Source: JAUIIK01 sp963745675 (GTDB taxonomy: Bacteria; Chloroflexota; Chloroflexia; Thermomicrobiales; CFX8). From it: 64,000 bases of DNA. Below, in pieces: positions 10,224 to 20,281 of the stretch. The DNA lies in contig CAVUYM010000014.1 in the NCBI GenBank assembly GCA_963745675.1, positions 83,783 through 147,782 of the forward strand, in the 5' to 3' direction. Each line of letters starts with the position of its first letter. Position 1 is the first letter of the stretch. The notes below the pieces were generated by a model. The model searched no databases. It saw only the letters and a program-made list of their open reading frames with translations, and was not told the origin of the DNA. Position numbers and translations under genes: made by a program.

Positions 10224-11720
10224 ATGAAGGTACATAAGCGGCAACTTCCGTTGCTGGGGCTACTCGTTAGCATCATGTTGCTGGCGGGTGGCGTCGGTAG
10301 ATTGCAACCGTCAGGACACCCTGAATCAGCTGCAGCATCAGATGCGATAATCCCGCAACAAGCGCTGGACGAGCACTATCTCAATTGCTTCGATCTGCCG
10401 GAAATCTCCTCCGACCTTCCAGGCGCGCCGCGTCTCGAGGCTGGCGTGACGATGAATCAGAACATCGCCAACTGCTTTGCATGGCAAGAGTTCATTGCTT
10501 TGAACTGGATCGTCTCCGAAGACCATCCCGGACAGCCCGATTTGAGCGTTTCTGCAAGCTCATTTGGCGAGCCCGGCGATACCCGTTCCCGTGTATGGGA
10601 GACCTACGCGGAAGCCTTCGATGTCTACCTGCCCAATGCTGTACCGCCCAATCCCTGGGGATCGGAGCAATCCATTCCAGCGATATGCATGGACGTCGCC
10701 GTTGAAGGTGCTCGCAACCTGCCCTCAATTTCGAAATCATCGGGAGCAGCCCAGGTGCTAGATGAATTTGGCCAGGCGAACTCGTCAGTTTCTGATCCGG
10801 ACGCATGGTTGACGGCCCAGAGCGGGCATCGGGCGCATTACGAAGTACGCATGAATGAGGTCGAATTTGATTACATCGTCGAAAACGAGTTCTACAACGC
10901 CCTGAAACAGTATGAAGCCGTCCAGCAGGCGCTAGAAGAGGGTGGACCGGGCATCTATCTCCCCCTTGGCACGCCTGAAAAGGCGGGCGCAATCGAGGTC
11001 AAAGCGGCCTGGGTCGAACTCGACAATCCCGGTCTTGCCAATCACTATCTCACGACGCAGGCGTACATCTATGACGAGCAAGAGGACGATCCTGACTGCT
11101 ATGTTGCGACGATGGGGCTCATCGGCCTTCACATCATCCAGAAATCAAATGATCAATGGACCTGGGCAACCTTTGAGCACATCCAGAACGCCCCAAGTAT
11201 CGATGAGATTGCGCGCCGCGATCTGCAGGATGTTTATCGCTTCTACAACCAGGGCTGCCGGGTGAATTGTCTGCCCAACAAGAAGCCATCGGCAGACCAG
11301 CCCTACGACCAGCCGATACAGGTGGTTCGCATCAAGGACATCGCAGATGTTGGCAGCTGGGGCAACTTCACGAATAACGTTGTCTCGCTCAACAATTACG
11401 TTCGCGATCAGATCCGAGCGGTGAACTCGAACTCGGTTTTCCAGTACTACGAGCTGGTGGGAGTCGGTTGGCCAGTCGAGGAGGTTAAGAACGATCATCC
11501 TACGACCGACCCACTACCCTACCAGGAGATCATCCCGAAGTCGCTGGCCAACTCGGTGATGGAGACTTACTTCCAAGAACCGGGCGTAAACTGCTCCGAT
11601 TGCCACAGTGTTGCCCATATCGCGCCAAGCAGCATGGACGAGACTCCTCAGTGGCGCTCTGACTACAGCTTCCTGCTGAGTCGGGCCGACGAACCATCTT
11701 CGGTCGATTCTGAAGAGTAG
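10224..11720 (+). CDS. Secreted protein with one CxxCH haem-c motif (cytochrome c family)
   Basis: The N-terminus (LPLLGLLVSIMLLAGGVG) is a signal peptide or membrane anchor. The body contains family-like segments WQEFIALNW, MGLIGLHIIQKS and WTWATFEHIQNAP, which I recall from proteobacterial proteins annotated as cytochrome c family, and ends with CSDCH near residue 465, a single haem-c attachment site. Several further cysteines in pairs may form disulfides. ATG at 10224 has GGAGGG upstream. Its function is probably periplasmic or cell-surface electron transfer; partner and substrate are unknown. It follows the lipoprotein gene by 132 bp on the same strand. Export and haem attachment machinery are not in the window. 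Confidence 0.65.
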   Translation: MKVHKRQLPLLGLLVSIMLLAGGVGRLQPSGHPESAAASDAIIPQQALDEHYLNCFDLPEISSDLPGAPRLEAGVTMNQNIANCFAWQEFIALNWIVSEDHPGQPDLSVSASSFGEPGDTRSRVWETYAEAFDVYLPNAVPPNPWGSEQSIPAICMDVAVEGARNLPSISKSSGAAQVLDEFGQANSSVSDPDAWLTAQSGHRAHYEVRMNEVEFDYIVENEFYNALKQYEAVQQALEEGGPGIYLPLGTPEKAGAIEVKAAWVELDNPGLANHYLTTQAYIYDEQEDDPDCYVATMGLIGLHIIQKSNDQWTWATFEHIQNAPSIDEIARRDLQDVYRFYNQGCRVNCLPNKKPSADQPYDQPIQVVRIKDIADVGSWGNFTNNVVSLNNYVRDQIRAVNSNSVFQYYELVGVGWPVEEVKNDHPTTDPLPYQEIIPKSLANSVMETYFQEPGVNCSDCHSVAHIAPSSMDETPQWRSDYSFLLSRADEPSSVDSEE

Positions 11721-12244
11721 CGGATGTTTGATAGAGAAGCGGAACGCAAATGTCCCGCCTCTCTTCTTTGCCACAACAACGAATCGGTTGGCTGCCTGCG
11801 GCGCTGTCAGTCGTGGGGGACGGTTGCCAGACAGCGTTCAGTCAGCGTAGAGGGTCAGTGGCATGGTTTTCCTCAGTTTTGCTGAGGTCAGACGGCTGCT
11901 TGAAGCTGGTCTAGGCCCTCCATCTGATCGCGTCGCGGACGAGATCAGGTGATCGCTAAAGGCTGCCACTGCTGGTAGCGATTCCACGATCTACCAATGA
12001 AGTGATAAACGCGATCGCTTCTTCCACAGAGCTTCTCCTCACGAGGCTGGACGGGACGCACCCTTCTTCCTCAAGTTGGACGCTATCGCCACCGTGGTTC
12101 TGCCCAATCCGAGCGTCTGGCGGTGCTTCGCATCAGCGGACTGGCCAGTTGTATTCGCATCATCCAGGGAACTGGGGCGGTTGTCAGCCGTCAAACCAGC
12201 GTATCCTAATAGGTAGACATTGAAATAGTAGGGGCGAGGGTGAA
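11721..12244. other. Intergenic region, no gene seen
   Basis: About 520 bp between the CxxCH protein and the BAAT-type hydrolase. Only short frames without recognisable protein are present. A weak GC-rich inverted repeat just after 11721 could end transcription of the upstream gene. No riboswitch or RNA gene was recognised. Confidence 0.4.
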
Positions 12245-13580
12245 ATGGTTGGACGACGGAGACGGCCTCATAACGTGCGGATTGAACTCTCAGCGCAAAG
12301 TGCGCTGATTGATGAAGCTGTCGAAGTGACGGTTAGCGGCCAGGATCCCGGTGATCGAATCCGACTCCACTCCATCATGCAGGACGATAATGGCGTCGAG
12401 TGGAATTCAGTCGCGGTCTTCGAGACCGGCGACGACGGCGTCGTCAGCACGGCAATGAGCCCGTCCGTGGGAGGCACCTACACCGGGCTCGATCCGGCCG
12501 GTATCTACTGGTCGATGATCGACGCGGCGGCAAATGGTGATCCTTCCTCATTCGCGGCGGGCAGCCTCAGACCGAAGACGATGACGATCGCCGCTGAACG
12601 CAGCGGTCGTAAGCTCGGGCAGGTCGAGCTTGTGCGCCACTTTGTCGATCCTTCCGTGGAAATTCGGGAGATACGCGAGGAAGGTATCGTTGCGACGTTG
12701 TTCCTTCCGCCTGATGGCGGTCCGGCTCCAGCGGTCGTGACCCTCGGCGGTTCCGGCGGGGGCATGGGTGGCGCGAGGGAGACGGCAGCGTTGCTGGCTT
12801 CGCACGGCTTCGTTGCGATGTCGCTGGCCTACTTCGCGATGGAGGATCTGCCGGAGCATCTGATCGAGATCCCCCTCGAATACTTCCAGACTGCATTGAA
12901 CTGGCTGCGGAAGCACGAAGCTGTTGGCGGCAACAAGGTTGCGATATCCGGGGTATCTCGCGGCGGCGAACTGGTGTTGTTGCTCGGTTCGACGTTCCCT
13001 GAACTCATCGATGGAATCATCGCCTGGGTGCCGAGTGCGGTGATGTGGGCTGGTATCGGACCGGGAAATACGGCCATCGGCGCGCCTTCCTGGAGCTTGC
13101 AGGGTGAACCGCTGCCCTTCATGGCAGACCGCGTGACACCGGAGCAGGATGCCGAGATCCTAGGCCTCGAACCCGTGGCACTGACGCGCCGTTACCTGAT
13201 TAATCTAGAAGACCGGGATGCCGTTCGTGCAGCTGGCATCGCCGTCGAGCGCATTCAGTGCCCGTTGCTGCTCATCTCCGGCGAAGAGGACGCGATGTGG
13301 CCGTCGAGCCTGATGTCCGAGATGGTCGTCGAGCGGCTCGAAGAACATAACCACCAGTACTCCGTACGCGCATCTCAAATACGCGGGAGCGGGCCATGGC
13401 ATCCGGGCGCCACATCTACCGACGACGGTCAACGCTGGTCGGCATCCAATCCGCGGCTTTCTCGTCGCGCGCGGTGGCGAAGCTGCTCCTCATGCACGAG
13501 CGCAGAGGGAAGTTTGGCCCGAGGTGCTGGGATTCTTGGAGACGACATTGGGCAGCGCGTCCGGCAGCGATAGCGAATGA
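12245..13580 (+). CDS. BAAT/acyl-CoA thioesterase-type alpha/beta hydrolase (one frame break)
   Basis: Two-domain hydrolase like bile-acid-CoA:amino-acid N-acyltransferase and acyl-CoA thioesterases. Residues 1-120 are the beta-sandwich N-domain, followed by an alpha/beta hydrolase domain. Visible catalytic elements are the nucleophile elbow GVSRGGE, the acid in SGEEDAMWP and the histidine in AGAGHGIRAP. The last lies in a different frame after about 13370 and runs to TGA at 13578-13580, so one small indel separates the triad from its histidine. ATG at 12245 has GAGGG 5-9 bases upstream. The bacterial substrate is unknown; CoA thioesters are the usual guess. Confidence 0.8.
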
Positions 13581-13891
13581 GCTAGCGTCGACGCGAATGC
13601 GGACGGTGGCGTTTGGACCAGGGGGCGGACCTTGTTTGGGCCATCCCGGAATTCGATCTCGTAGAAAAACATAGCGGGACGACGCAGCGCGTCGCGGCTA
13701 CAGGCATGACTTGCGATATTTGCAGGTTTGCCGACATCTCACGGCTTCGTGCAACTGAATTCGCAACGTCTTCTTTCACTACGTAGGATCACCACAGCAA
13801 CAGAACTACGTAATCCTCACGATGAAATCTCCGCTATTTGCCCCTAATCTGGAATAAGTAACAACTCAATACACATCGACGGAGGTGTCAG
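13581..13891. other. Upstream region of the subtilase gene
   Basis: No gene is visible. The last bases hold a strong ribosome binding site (GGAGGT, 5 bases before ATG 13892). The AT-richer tract at about 13780-13870 probably contains the promoter. Confidence 0.45.
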
Positions 13892-15646
13892 ATGGCCGAG
13901 AGTCGTAGAGTGATCGTAGAACTGCGTCATTCGCAGGGTCGGCAGAATGCCTTTGCCCATATGTTAGCCAGCGCCGAAGCGCCAGGGCTCGATACCGCGC
14001 TCGTTCCAGGACTGGGTGAAATCAACTGGGATTCGAGCTTTCCGCTGGTCGAGCTTCCCGCCCATCGGAAAACGGAGGAGTCGAGCGACCCGGCCGATGT
14101 TGGGCTGCGCATGGCGGTAGATACCGAACCGGCCAACAGCACCTACCTGGCCCGTGGAACAGTTGACGATGACCAGCTCGACGCGCTGATGGCGGCTGCA
14201 AATTCGAGCGCTGCTGTCGTTGGTGTCTACTCTGATGTCGCAGTGCAGCCAACGCTGATTTGCCCCGGCGATCCGGCACTGGGCAACGATAGCGATGTCG
14301 AGCGGTTGCTGTGTGTCTCGAAGCTCCACGAAAAGGGCATGGACGGGACCGGTATCTACGTAGCAATCGTCGACACCGGGATCAATATGAACTATTTGCG
14401 GGCGCATGGCAAGAATCCCAATTTCGATGCCGTCCGCAGCTGGGTTCCAAATGCTGGTATGACGCCCGGAGATTTGCCGGTGGATCACGGCACGATGTGC
14501 GCTTACGACGCATGCATCGCCGCGCCAAAATGCACGCTGCTTGACATCGCCCTACTCCAATCGACGCGTGGTGGCTCTAATATCATGGAGGGTTTTTTGA
14601 GCGACGCCGTCCTGGCCTATCGCCATCTGCTCGACTTCATGCTCGCGCCGCGGCGTCCCGGCGAAGGCCGTTCGCTGGTTGTCAACAATAGCTGGGGTAT
14701 GTTCCACCCCAGCTGGGATTTCCCGGTCGGCCATGCCGGTAACTACAGCGACAATCCCAATCATCCCTTTAACCGCATCGTCGGATCGCTCGAACAGGCT
14801 GGTGCCGATATTCTCTTCGCGGCCGGCAATTGTGGTCCGAATTGCCCGGATGGTCGCTGCCAGGGTGTGACCTCAAACGCGATCTATGGCGCGAACTCAC
14901 ACCCGCAAGTACTTTCGATCGCTGGCGTCGACACGACGAAGAATCGCGTCGGTTATTCGAGCGTCGGGCCGGGCCGCCTGGAGCGTCAGAAGCCGGATCT
15001 CAGCAGCTACACGCACTTCCGCGGTTCGGGCGTTTACCCCGCTGACGGCGGCACATCTGCTGCTACACCGGTTGCGACCGGTGTGGTCGCGGCGATCCGA
15101 TCTCGCAATCCATACGATCCAGCGCGAGCGGCAACGGCGCCGGTCGCAATCCGCAACATGCTGATCAAGACTGCTGAAGACCGGGGGCTGACCGGCTACG
15201 ATTTCGAATATGGCTGGGGCATCATCAACGGTTGTCACATCGCCGACCAGGGTGATGGTGACGACTGTCAGTCGTGTTGCGAAGAGTGTTGCAAGAAATG
15301 CTGCGAGCAGTGTTGTGGAGGCGGTGGCGGGGCTGATCTAGTGCCGGTTCCAGACGCCCATGGATTCTTCTGCCGGCGTCAGGATGGGAAGCTACTTGTC
15401 GAGGTAAAGAACCAAGGTACCGGTGCGGCAGGCGCGTCGACGACGTTGGTTGATTTCCTCCAATACGGCAGCGTCTCCCTCCCAACTCCGGCGCTTGCGG
15501 CAGGCGCATCGGCGAATCTGCTGGTCGACATACCCGCCGGTTGCTTCGATTCCGATTGCGAGTTCCGCATCGTCGTGGATTCGAAAAATGAAGTAGCCGA
15601 GACGAACGAAGCAAACAACACCGCAAGCGGCACCTGCATCGGCTAA
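13892..15646 (+). CDS. S8 subtilisin-family peptidase with Cys-Cys-rich hinge and CARDB-like tail
   Basis: Serine protease with the full catalytic set: Asp161 (AIVDTGIN), His199 (DHGTMC), Asn313 (AAGNCG) and Ser389 (GGTSAATP). A prodomain-like stretch precedes it (about residues 85-130). After the catalytic domain, residues 459-475 read CQSCCEECCKKCCEQCC, then a poly-Gly spacer, then a CARDB-like beta-sandwich with typical VKNQGTG and VAETNEANNT. No signal peptide is present at the strong-RBS start, so export would need another route or the enzyme is intracellular. The CCxxCC series is odd for a subtilase and suggests metal binding, dense disulfides or an anchoring site. It is followed by a small gene at 15967 whose product also ends in CC. 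Confidence 0.88.
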   Translation: MAESRRVIVELRHSQGRQNAFAHMLASAEAPGLDTALVPGLGEINWDSSFPLVELPAHRKTEESSDPADVGLRMAVDTEPANSTYLARGTVDDDQLDALMAAANSSAAVVGVYSDVAVQPTLICPGDPALGNDSDVERLLCVSKLHEKGMDGTGIYVAIVDTGINMNYLRAHGKNPNFDAVRSWVPNAGMTPGDLPVDHGTMCAYDACIAAPKCTLLDIALLQSTRGGSNIMEGFLSDAVLAYRHLLDFMLAPRRPGEGRSLVVNNSWGMFHPSWDFPVGHAGNYSDNPNHPFNRIVGSLEQAGADILFAAGNCGPNCPDGRCQGVTSNAIYGANSHPQVLSIAGVDTTKNRVGYSSVGPGRLERQKPDLSSYTHFRGSGVYPADGGTSAATPVATGVVAAIRSRNPYDPARAATAPVAIRNMLIKTAEDRGLTGYDFEYGWGIINGCHIADQGDGDDCQSCCEECCKKCCEQCCGGGGGADLVPVPDAHGFFCRRQDGKLLVEVKNQGTGAAGASTTLVDFLQYGSVSLPTPALAAGASANLLVDIPAGCFDSDCEFRIVVDSKNEVAETNEANNTASGTCIG

Positions 15647-15966
15647 CAGGCGTTCGCCTGCAAGTTGGTGTGCAGATCGCCTTGGAAGCTTTGAGTTTCC
15701 TATTGGCGTAGCAAATGTGAAACATTGTACGCGGGTGGGGTCCGCCTACCCGCGTATGCAGGCAGTGCTCTCGTTGAGTTGCGCCGCTACTATCTGCGCA
15801 CCCTCCAACGACCGGTCGAGGGCGCCGATTTCGGAACGAGCGCCATTGCCTGCGTCTCGGAGTCGAGGATGCACACAACAGACATCTACGGGGGGCGTAT
15901 CCTAGACGTGCGTACGATGCTTTCTGTGGCAAGCGCCGATAAGAGCGAAAGGCTGGCCGTTGCGAT
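15647..15966. other. Spacer between the subtilase and its small neighbour
   Basis: No recognisable gene. One short frame (15725-15979) has protein-like length but no familiar motif and overlaps the next start, so I treat it as chance. Confidence 0.4.
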
Positions 15967-16233
15967 ATGCCGAAAGTAATGGTGACGATTCAGGCGCCGG
16001 AAGCTGCGCCGACAATTGACGAGATATGTGCCCGCTACGGTCTTTCGGAAGACGAGATCGATCTAGGATTTGGCGTCGTCGAAATTGACCCGCAAGATCA
16101 TCTCTACACCGTACTCGTCGAAGAGAGCGCTGCTGGGAAGATCGTGCCGAGTGACGATTGGAACGTCGAGGGTCCCTTTTCAAACCCCCGCATCGCGCCC
16201 TTCGGCCCGCCCGAACCCGAGGAGTGTTGCTGA
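15967..16233 (+). CDS. Small acidic protein (88 aa) ending in Cys-Cys, possible subtilase partner
   Basis: Not recognised as a named family. The composition is acidic and protein-like: a helix-type segment TIDEICARYGLSEDEID, then beta-type FGVVEIDPQDHLYTVLVEE, then a Pro-rich end PFGPPEPEECC. The size and the mixed helix/strand pattern resemble subtilase propeptides or inhibitors encoded in trans, and it lies 320 bp after the S8 gene on the same strand. The terminal CC echoes the CCxxCC hinge of that protease. The chaperone or inhibitor role is inference. No strong ribosome site precedes ATG 15967. Confidence 0.55.
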   Translation: MPKVMVTIQAPEAAPTIDEICARYGLSEDEIDLGFGVVEIDPQDHLYTVLVEESAAGKIVPSDDWNVEGPFSNPRIAPFGPPEPEECC

Positions 16234-16563
16234 AGCTGACCGGCAGTTCGGCATCCTGGAATTCGAAGACGGCGAATACGACGTTGACGGCCAAAGTGAT
16301 GAAGTAGTGGCGCGCACCGGCTTGGATGGAGCGATGAGCCATGACGACTTGGCTGCCGGGGACATCCTGGCAAGAATCTGACCATCGCCGCCATATCGTT
16401 GGTAATCACCCGGATATGGTGCAGTGCGTTGAAGGGACTCTGAAACCCGCTCCGATCCGCTATAGACAGAGTGTTCGTCTCAGACATGGTTCATCATTCC
16501 GTTCGACGCTCAATCCGCAGACTCGTTGGCGACCATACTCAGATTGAAGGATCGGCGAAGAGT
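16234..16563. other. Convergent intergenic region
   Basis: Lies between the 88-aa gene and the 3' end of the minus-strand secreted protein. Short frames only; no motif, terminator with a T-tract, or RNA gene was recognised. Confidence 0.4.
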
Positions 16564-17314
16564 TCAGTCAATGCGGCTGATCGTAAGATTGCGGAAGGCG
16601 AAGGTGCCGTAACCGCCGCGAGGGACGCTGATTCGAACACCGATAGCGCCGCTAGGTGGACCGAGATGGTAGGCGAAGCCCGCGTATTGATCGTTGACGA
16701 ACATCCACGTCATATTGCCCTTTGCGATGATCTTCAGCCGGTTCCACTCGTTGAGCGGGTTGAGTGCGGCGACGGCATCCTGCTGATCGAGGAACATCCA
16801 TTCGCCTTTGCTCCTGGCGCCTGTGTCGTCGTACCAACTGGTCCACAGTCCGTGCCCTGATGACACAGAGCCATACGGCGTGAAGGTCACTGTAGTCGTC
16901 GACTAACGCAGAATCAGCACGGACCGTCAAACAGCCGCTGGCCCACCAATCAGCGTCGACAATACGTACGTCGACGGCTGCGGCGAAATCCTCGTAATAG
17001 TGGCTGTCGGTCTGAGATCGTACGTTCCAGGACTCAATCTCCGGGTCGGTGAGCGGGTCACTCCAGAGACTGCGATCGACCTGTAAGAATATTTCGTCGT
17101 CTTGGCTCCAAGAGCGAAAGTAGGCTTCGTCGGTTAGCTGTCGCCACTTTCCCAGGTCATGCCGGATGGGAATTCCAACTTCAACCGGGATATGGCTGGC
17201 GGAGCCATCTGTGGGCTGGGACGCGCTCGTCAGGATCCCGGCGGCGCTGATTCCTATGAGGAGCAAGGCCACGAATCCGGCTGCGATGAGATGGTTTAGT
17301 CGATTGCGATTCAT
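16564..17314 (-). CDS. Secreted or anchored protein with LamG/DUF1080-like domain (one frame break)
   Basis: N-terminal hydrophobic segment (FVALLLIGISAAGIL) acts as signal or anchor. The remainder is a beta-sandwich of the concanavalin type used by DUF1080 and LamG proteins: YYEDFAAAVDVRIVD, WNRLKIIAKGNMTWMFVND and FAFRNLTI at the end. One frame break around 16890 separates the two halves; both halves fit one domain. Proteins of this kind bind or hydrolyse sugars, but no catalytic residue can be assigned. It is convergent with the subtilase region and divergent from the collagen-like gene. Confidence 0.65.
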
Positions 17315-17547
17315 GCAGGCATGCTATTTCGTCCTGGCGAGAATAGATTCAAGGTCCGAGTTCATAATGAATCGGTTAGAGAAATTCGTGCATCGCCCAA
17401 ATGTCCTGTAGGGGACATTGCTGGTATGGTCCGGCTGAACCCAGGTAAGGTCCTATGCACAGGTCGGTAACTATTTTCGGGTCAATCATTGTCACAGTGT
17501 CGTATGTGGTCTAAGATCCTCGCAAAATTGAGAAAGCGAGGAAATAA

Positions 17548-18916
17548 ATGCCCCGGATACGCCAGCTGAATCCGCTGTTCCTTCTTTGTGCGAGCGTTGC
17601 CGCTTTCGCGCTGCTTCTGGCCGTTGGCGCGCCGGGACTGCGAGGTGTTTTCGGGCGTGACGTGAGCGCCAATCCGGAGTCAGATGAGATCCATGTTTGC
17701 GTCAATCTTTACACCGGTCGTTTGCGATTGGTGGCGGCAGTGGATCTTTGCAGCGCGACCGAGCACTCGGTGTCGTGGAATCAGGAAGGCCCGATCGGGC
17801 CAGTTGGCGAACGCGGTCCGGCGGGACCCGCGGGTGAACAGGGCCCAGCCGGCATCCAAGGAGATCCCGGTCCGCCTGGGCCGGAGGGCATACCCGGGCC
17901 ACAAGGTCCGCGGGGCGACGACGGACCTGAGGGGGCCGTAGGGGCCGGCTGGTGAACAGGGAGAAAAAGGAGACGCCGGGACGCCCGGGCCTAAGGGTGA
18001 AAAGGGCGAACCGGGCCAGCCCGGTGAGGATGGTTCCCCAGGCGCTCCAGGTGATGCGGGTGCACCAGGGCCCGCAGGGCGAACAGGGGCCAGCGGGAGA
18101 ACGTGGGCCACAGGGCGCTCAAGGAGAGCAGGGACCACCGGGGCCGCAAGGAGCCCAGGGCGAACAAGGTCCGGCGGGCCCTCAAGGACCGCCGGGCGAA
18201 GGGGAGGGCGTGCCTGGACCGGAAGGCCCAGCGGGACCTCAAGGTGAAATCGGCCCACAAGGTCCGCCCGGACCTGCCGGAGATGCGGGGCCACAAGGAC
18301 CAAAGGGAGACGATGGACAACAAGGAGCTCAAGGTCCAGAAGGTCCGCAGGGGCCGCCAGGAACGGCAGGGCAAGACGGAGATCCGGGCCCGCAAGGACT
18401 ACCTGGTCCTGCTGGCGCAAGCGGGCCTGCTGGTGAACCGGGGCTCGTCTGGCGTGGTGCATGGAGCGCCGTCACACAATACGCGGCAAATGACGCCGTT
18501 AGCCATGACGGTAGCGCCTACATCGCGACGGCTTCGAACATCAATGAACAACCCGGCACAGGCTCGAACTGGGATCTCCTCGCCAGCAAGGGTGATCAAG
18601 GGCCATCGGGGACCGGTGGCGGAGGCGGAGGATTTCCTGGCACGTACGTGGTGTCCGTTTCTGGTACCGGCACTCGCAGGCTTCGTCACATGAACGACGC
18701 TCATTTATGTGCTGGCCGCCGAATGTGATGCCGGCGACAAGGTTCTGGCCGGAGGTTATCAACAGAATCCTCGCTACTATTCTGACGTTTTCTTGATGGA
18801 GTCATTCCCTGTTTTGGCGTTCACGTCTGGCAACGAAGGTTGGCAGGTTGGCGTTGCGAAACTAGCGGACAGGACGTGGTGGGCGATGGGCGCTTTGCGC
18901 CGACACATCGCCATAA
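17548..18916 (+). CDS. Collagen-like surface protein with Gly-X-Y repeats (four or more frame breaks)
   Basis: ATG at 17548 follows AGGA. The signal or anchor segment FLLCASVAAFALLLAVGAPG precedes a short globular part with cysteines. Gly-X-Y repeats then run from about 17795 to 18430 (GPAGEQGPAG, GPPGPQGAQG types), switching frame near 17942 and 18066. Next comes a chitin-binding-like module (YAANDAVSHDGSAYIAT), then a C-terminal domain with ECDAGDKVLAGGY and a final CADTSP before TAA at 18914-18916, reached through two more shifts. Repeats of this type form triple helices at cell surfaces. Breaks fall partly in G-rich repeats, so sequencing slips or genuine phase variation are both possible. 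Confidence 0.75.
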
Positions 18917-19150
18917 CCCGAAAGGCTCTATGCCATCCGTTACTGAGAGGCGTTTTTTGGCAGATGTACTTGTCCGTACGGAGGATGAACATTCGGATCA
19001 GTGTTCGGTGTATTCCAATCAGAATCGCTGAAGAACTGATCTGTTCATGTCGTTGGCTCGCCGAACACTACTTCCTTACGGAAGCGATGGATTGCCACGA
19101 GTGTGGATCTGGAGCGTCTAGGTGGACAGCCAATTGGAGGACCGAAGTCG

Positions 19151-19999
19151 ATGCAGTACCTATCGCGCGATGAAATCCAGTTGGCATATCTCGAAGCGGG
19201 TAGTGGCGAACCGCCATTGCTGCTGGTTCATGGCTGGTGTTGCGACCACAGCTATATGGCGCCGCAGATGGAGTATTTTCAGCCCGATCATCGTCTGGTA
19301 GCCGTCGATCTGCGCGGTCACGGGCAGAGCTCCAAGCCTGCGCAGCCCTACTCGATGGAATCTGTTCGCAGACGATCTTGCCTGGCTCATCGACGAGCTC
19401 GACCTCGGCCAGCCGGTCATCATCGGTCATAGTATGGGTGGCACGGTCGGCCTCGAGCTAGCTGTTCGCCATCCGGGGAGCGTCGCGGGGTTGGTGGCGA
19501 TCGACTCGTCGTTACTCCCAACGGCTGCTGCGACCGAAGTTGTGTTGACAGAGCTTGTGCCGGGCTCTGCAGAGCTCGGACTACCAGGATGTGGCGCGAA
19601 AGCTTCGTCGAGCAAACGATGTTTCAACCCGGTGACGATCCAGCGTTGCAGGACCGCGTCGTGCGCGAGATGGCGGAAGCTTCGCAGCCGATGATGGTGA
19701 CGGCGGCGGAGGACATGTTCACGCGTGATGCCGAGGCGATAGCGGCGCTTTGCACGGTTCCATTCCTCTACATCACCGGGACGACGCCCCGTTCAGATCT
19801 CCAGCAGCTTCGTGATCTCTGTCCTCATGTAGTCATCGGGCAGACAGTCGGTGCGGGACACTTCAGCCAGTTGCTGGTTCCCGATCAAGTGAACGCCATG
19901 ATCGGGCGTTTTCTCGAGCTCACGTTCCCTCAGAGCTGCTATCGCGTGAGCACACAACGCCGCATTTCTGATAGATATTTCGCATTCCCAGAAACATGA
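19151..19999 (+). CDS. Alpha/beta hydrolase (two frame breaks)
   Basis: Single-domain alpha/beta hydrolase. Visible are the oxyanion HGW in LLVHGWCCDH, the strand VAVDLRGHGQSS, the nucleophile elbow IGHSMGG, and the late catalytic histidine in VGAGHFSQL. The coding frame shifts near 19365 and returns near 19580, so the protein is read in three pieces with conserved content in each. Start ATG 19151 (MQYLSRDEIQLAYLEAG) is chosen by fit to the family. Substrate is unknown; esterase, haloalkane dehalogenase-like or C-C hydrolase activities are all possible. Confidence 0.75.
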
Positions 20000-20056
20000 C
20001 AACAGCCCCGGATGACATCCGTGGGTCGCGTATCTCGCGGACATCGTGTGTCTTGC

Positions 20057-20132
<76 letters not shown>

Positions 20133-20281
20133 AGTATGCCCCTCAGGGCGTCAACGAGTATACACGAACTGCTGAACTATTTGGATACGGTTGCGGACAG
20201 CATCCGCGTTGCCAGAAATAGCAATCCGCGGCTCCGAACTGGAGTCGTTGGTGTGAACAACGATACGCGCCGGGTGCTCGG

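Noticed and set aside
15725..15979. Possible small gene between the subtilase and the 88-residue protein
   Set aside because: No motif, no ribosome binding site, and it overlaps the more protein-like small gene.
17795..18430. CRISPR array or tandem DNA repeat
   Set aside because: The periodicity is 9 bases from Gly-X-Y codons, with no unique spacers of CRISPR length.
17680..18462. 260-codon minus-strand open frame rich in Leu, Arg and Pro
   Set aside because: It is the mirror of the collagen Gly-X-Y codons.
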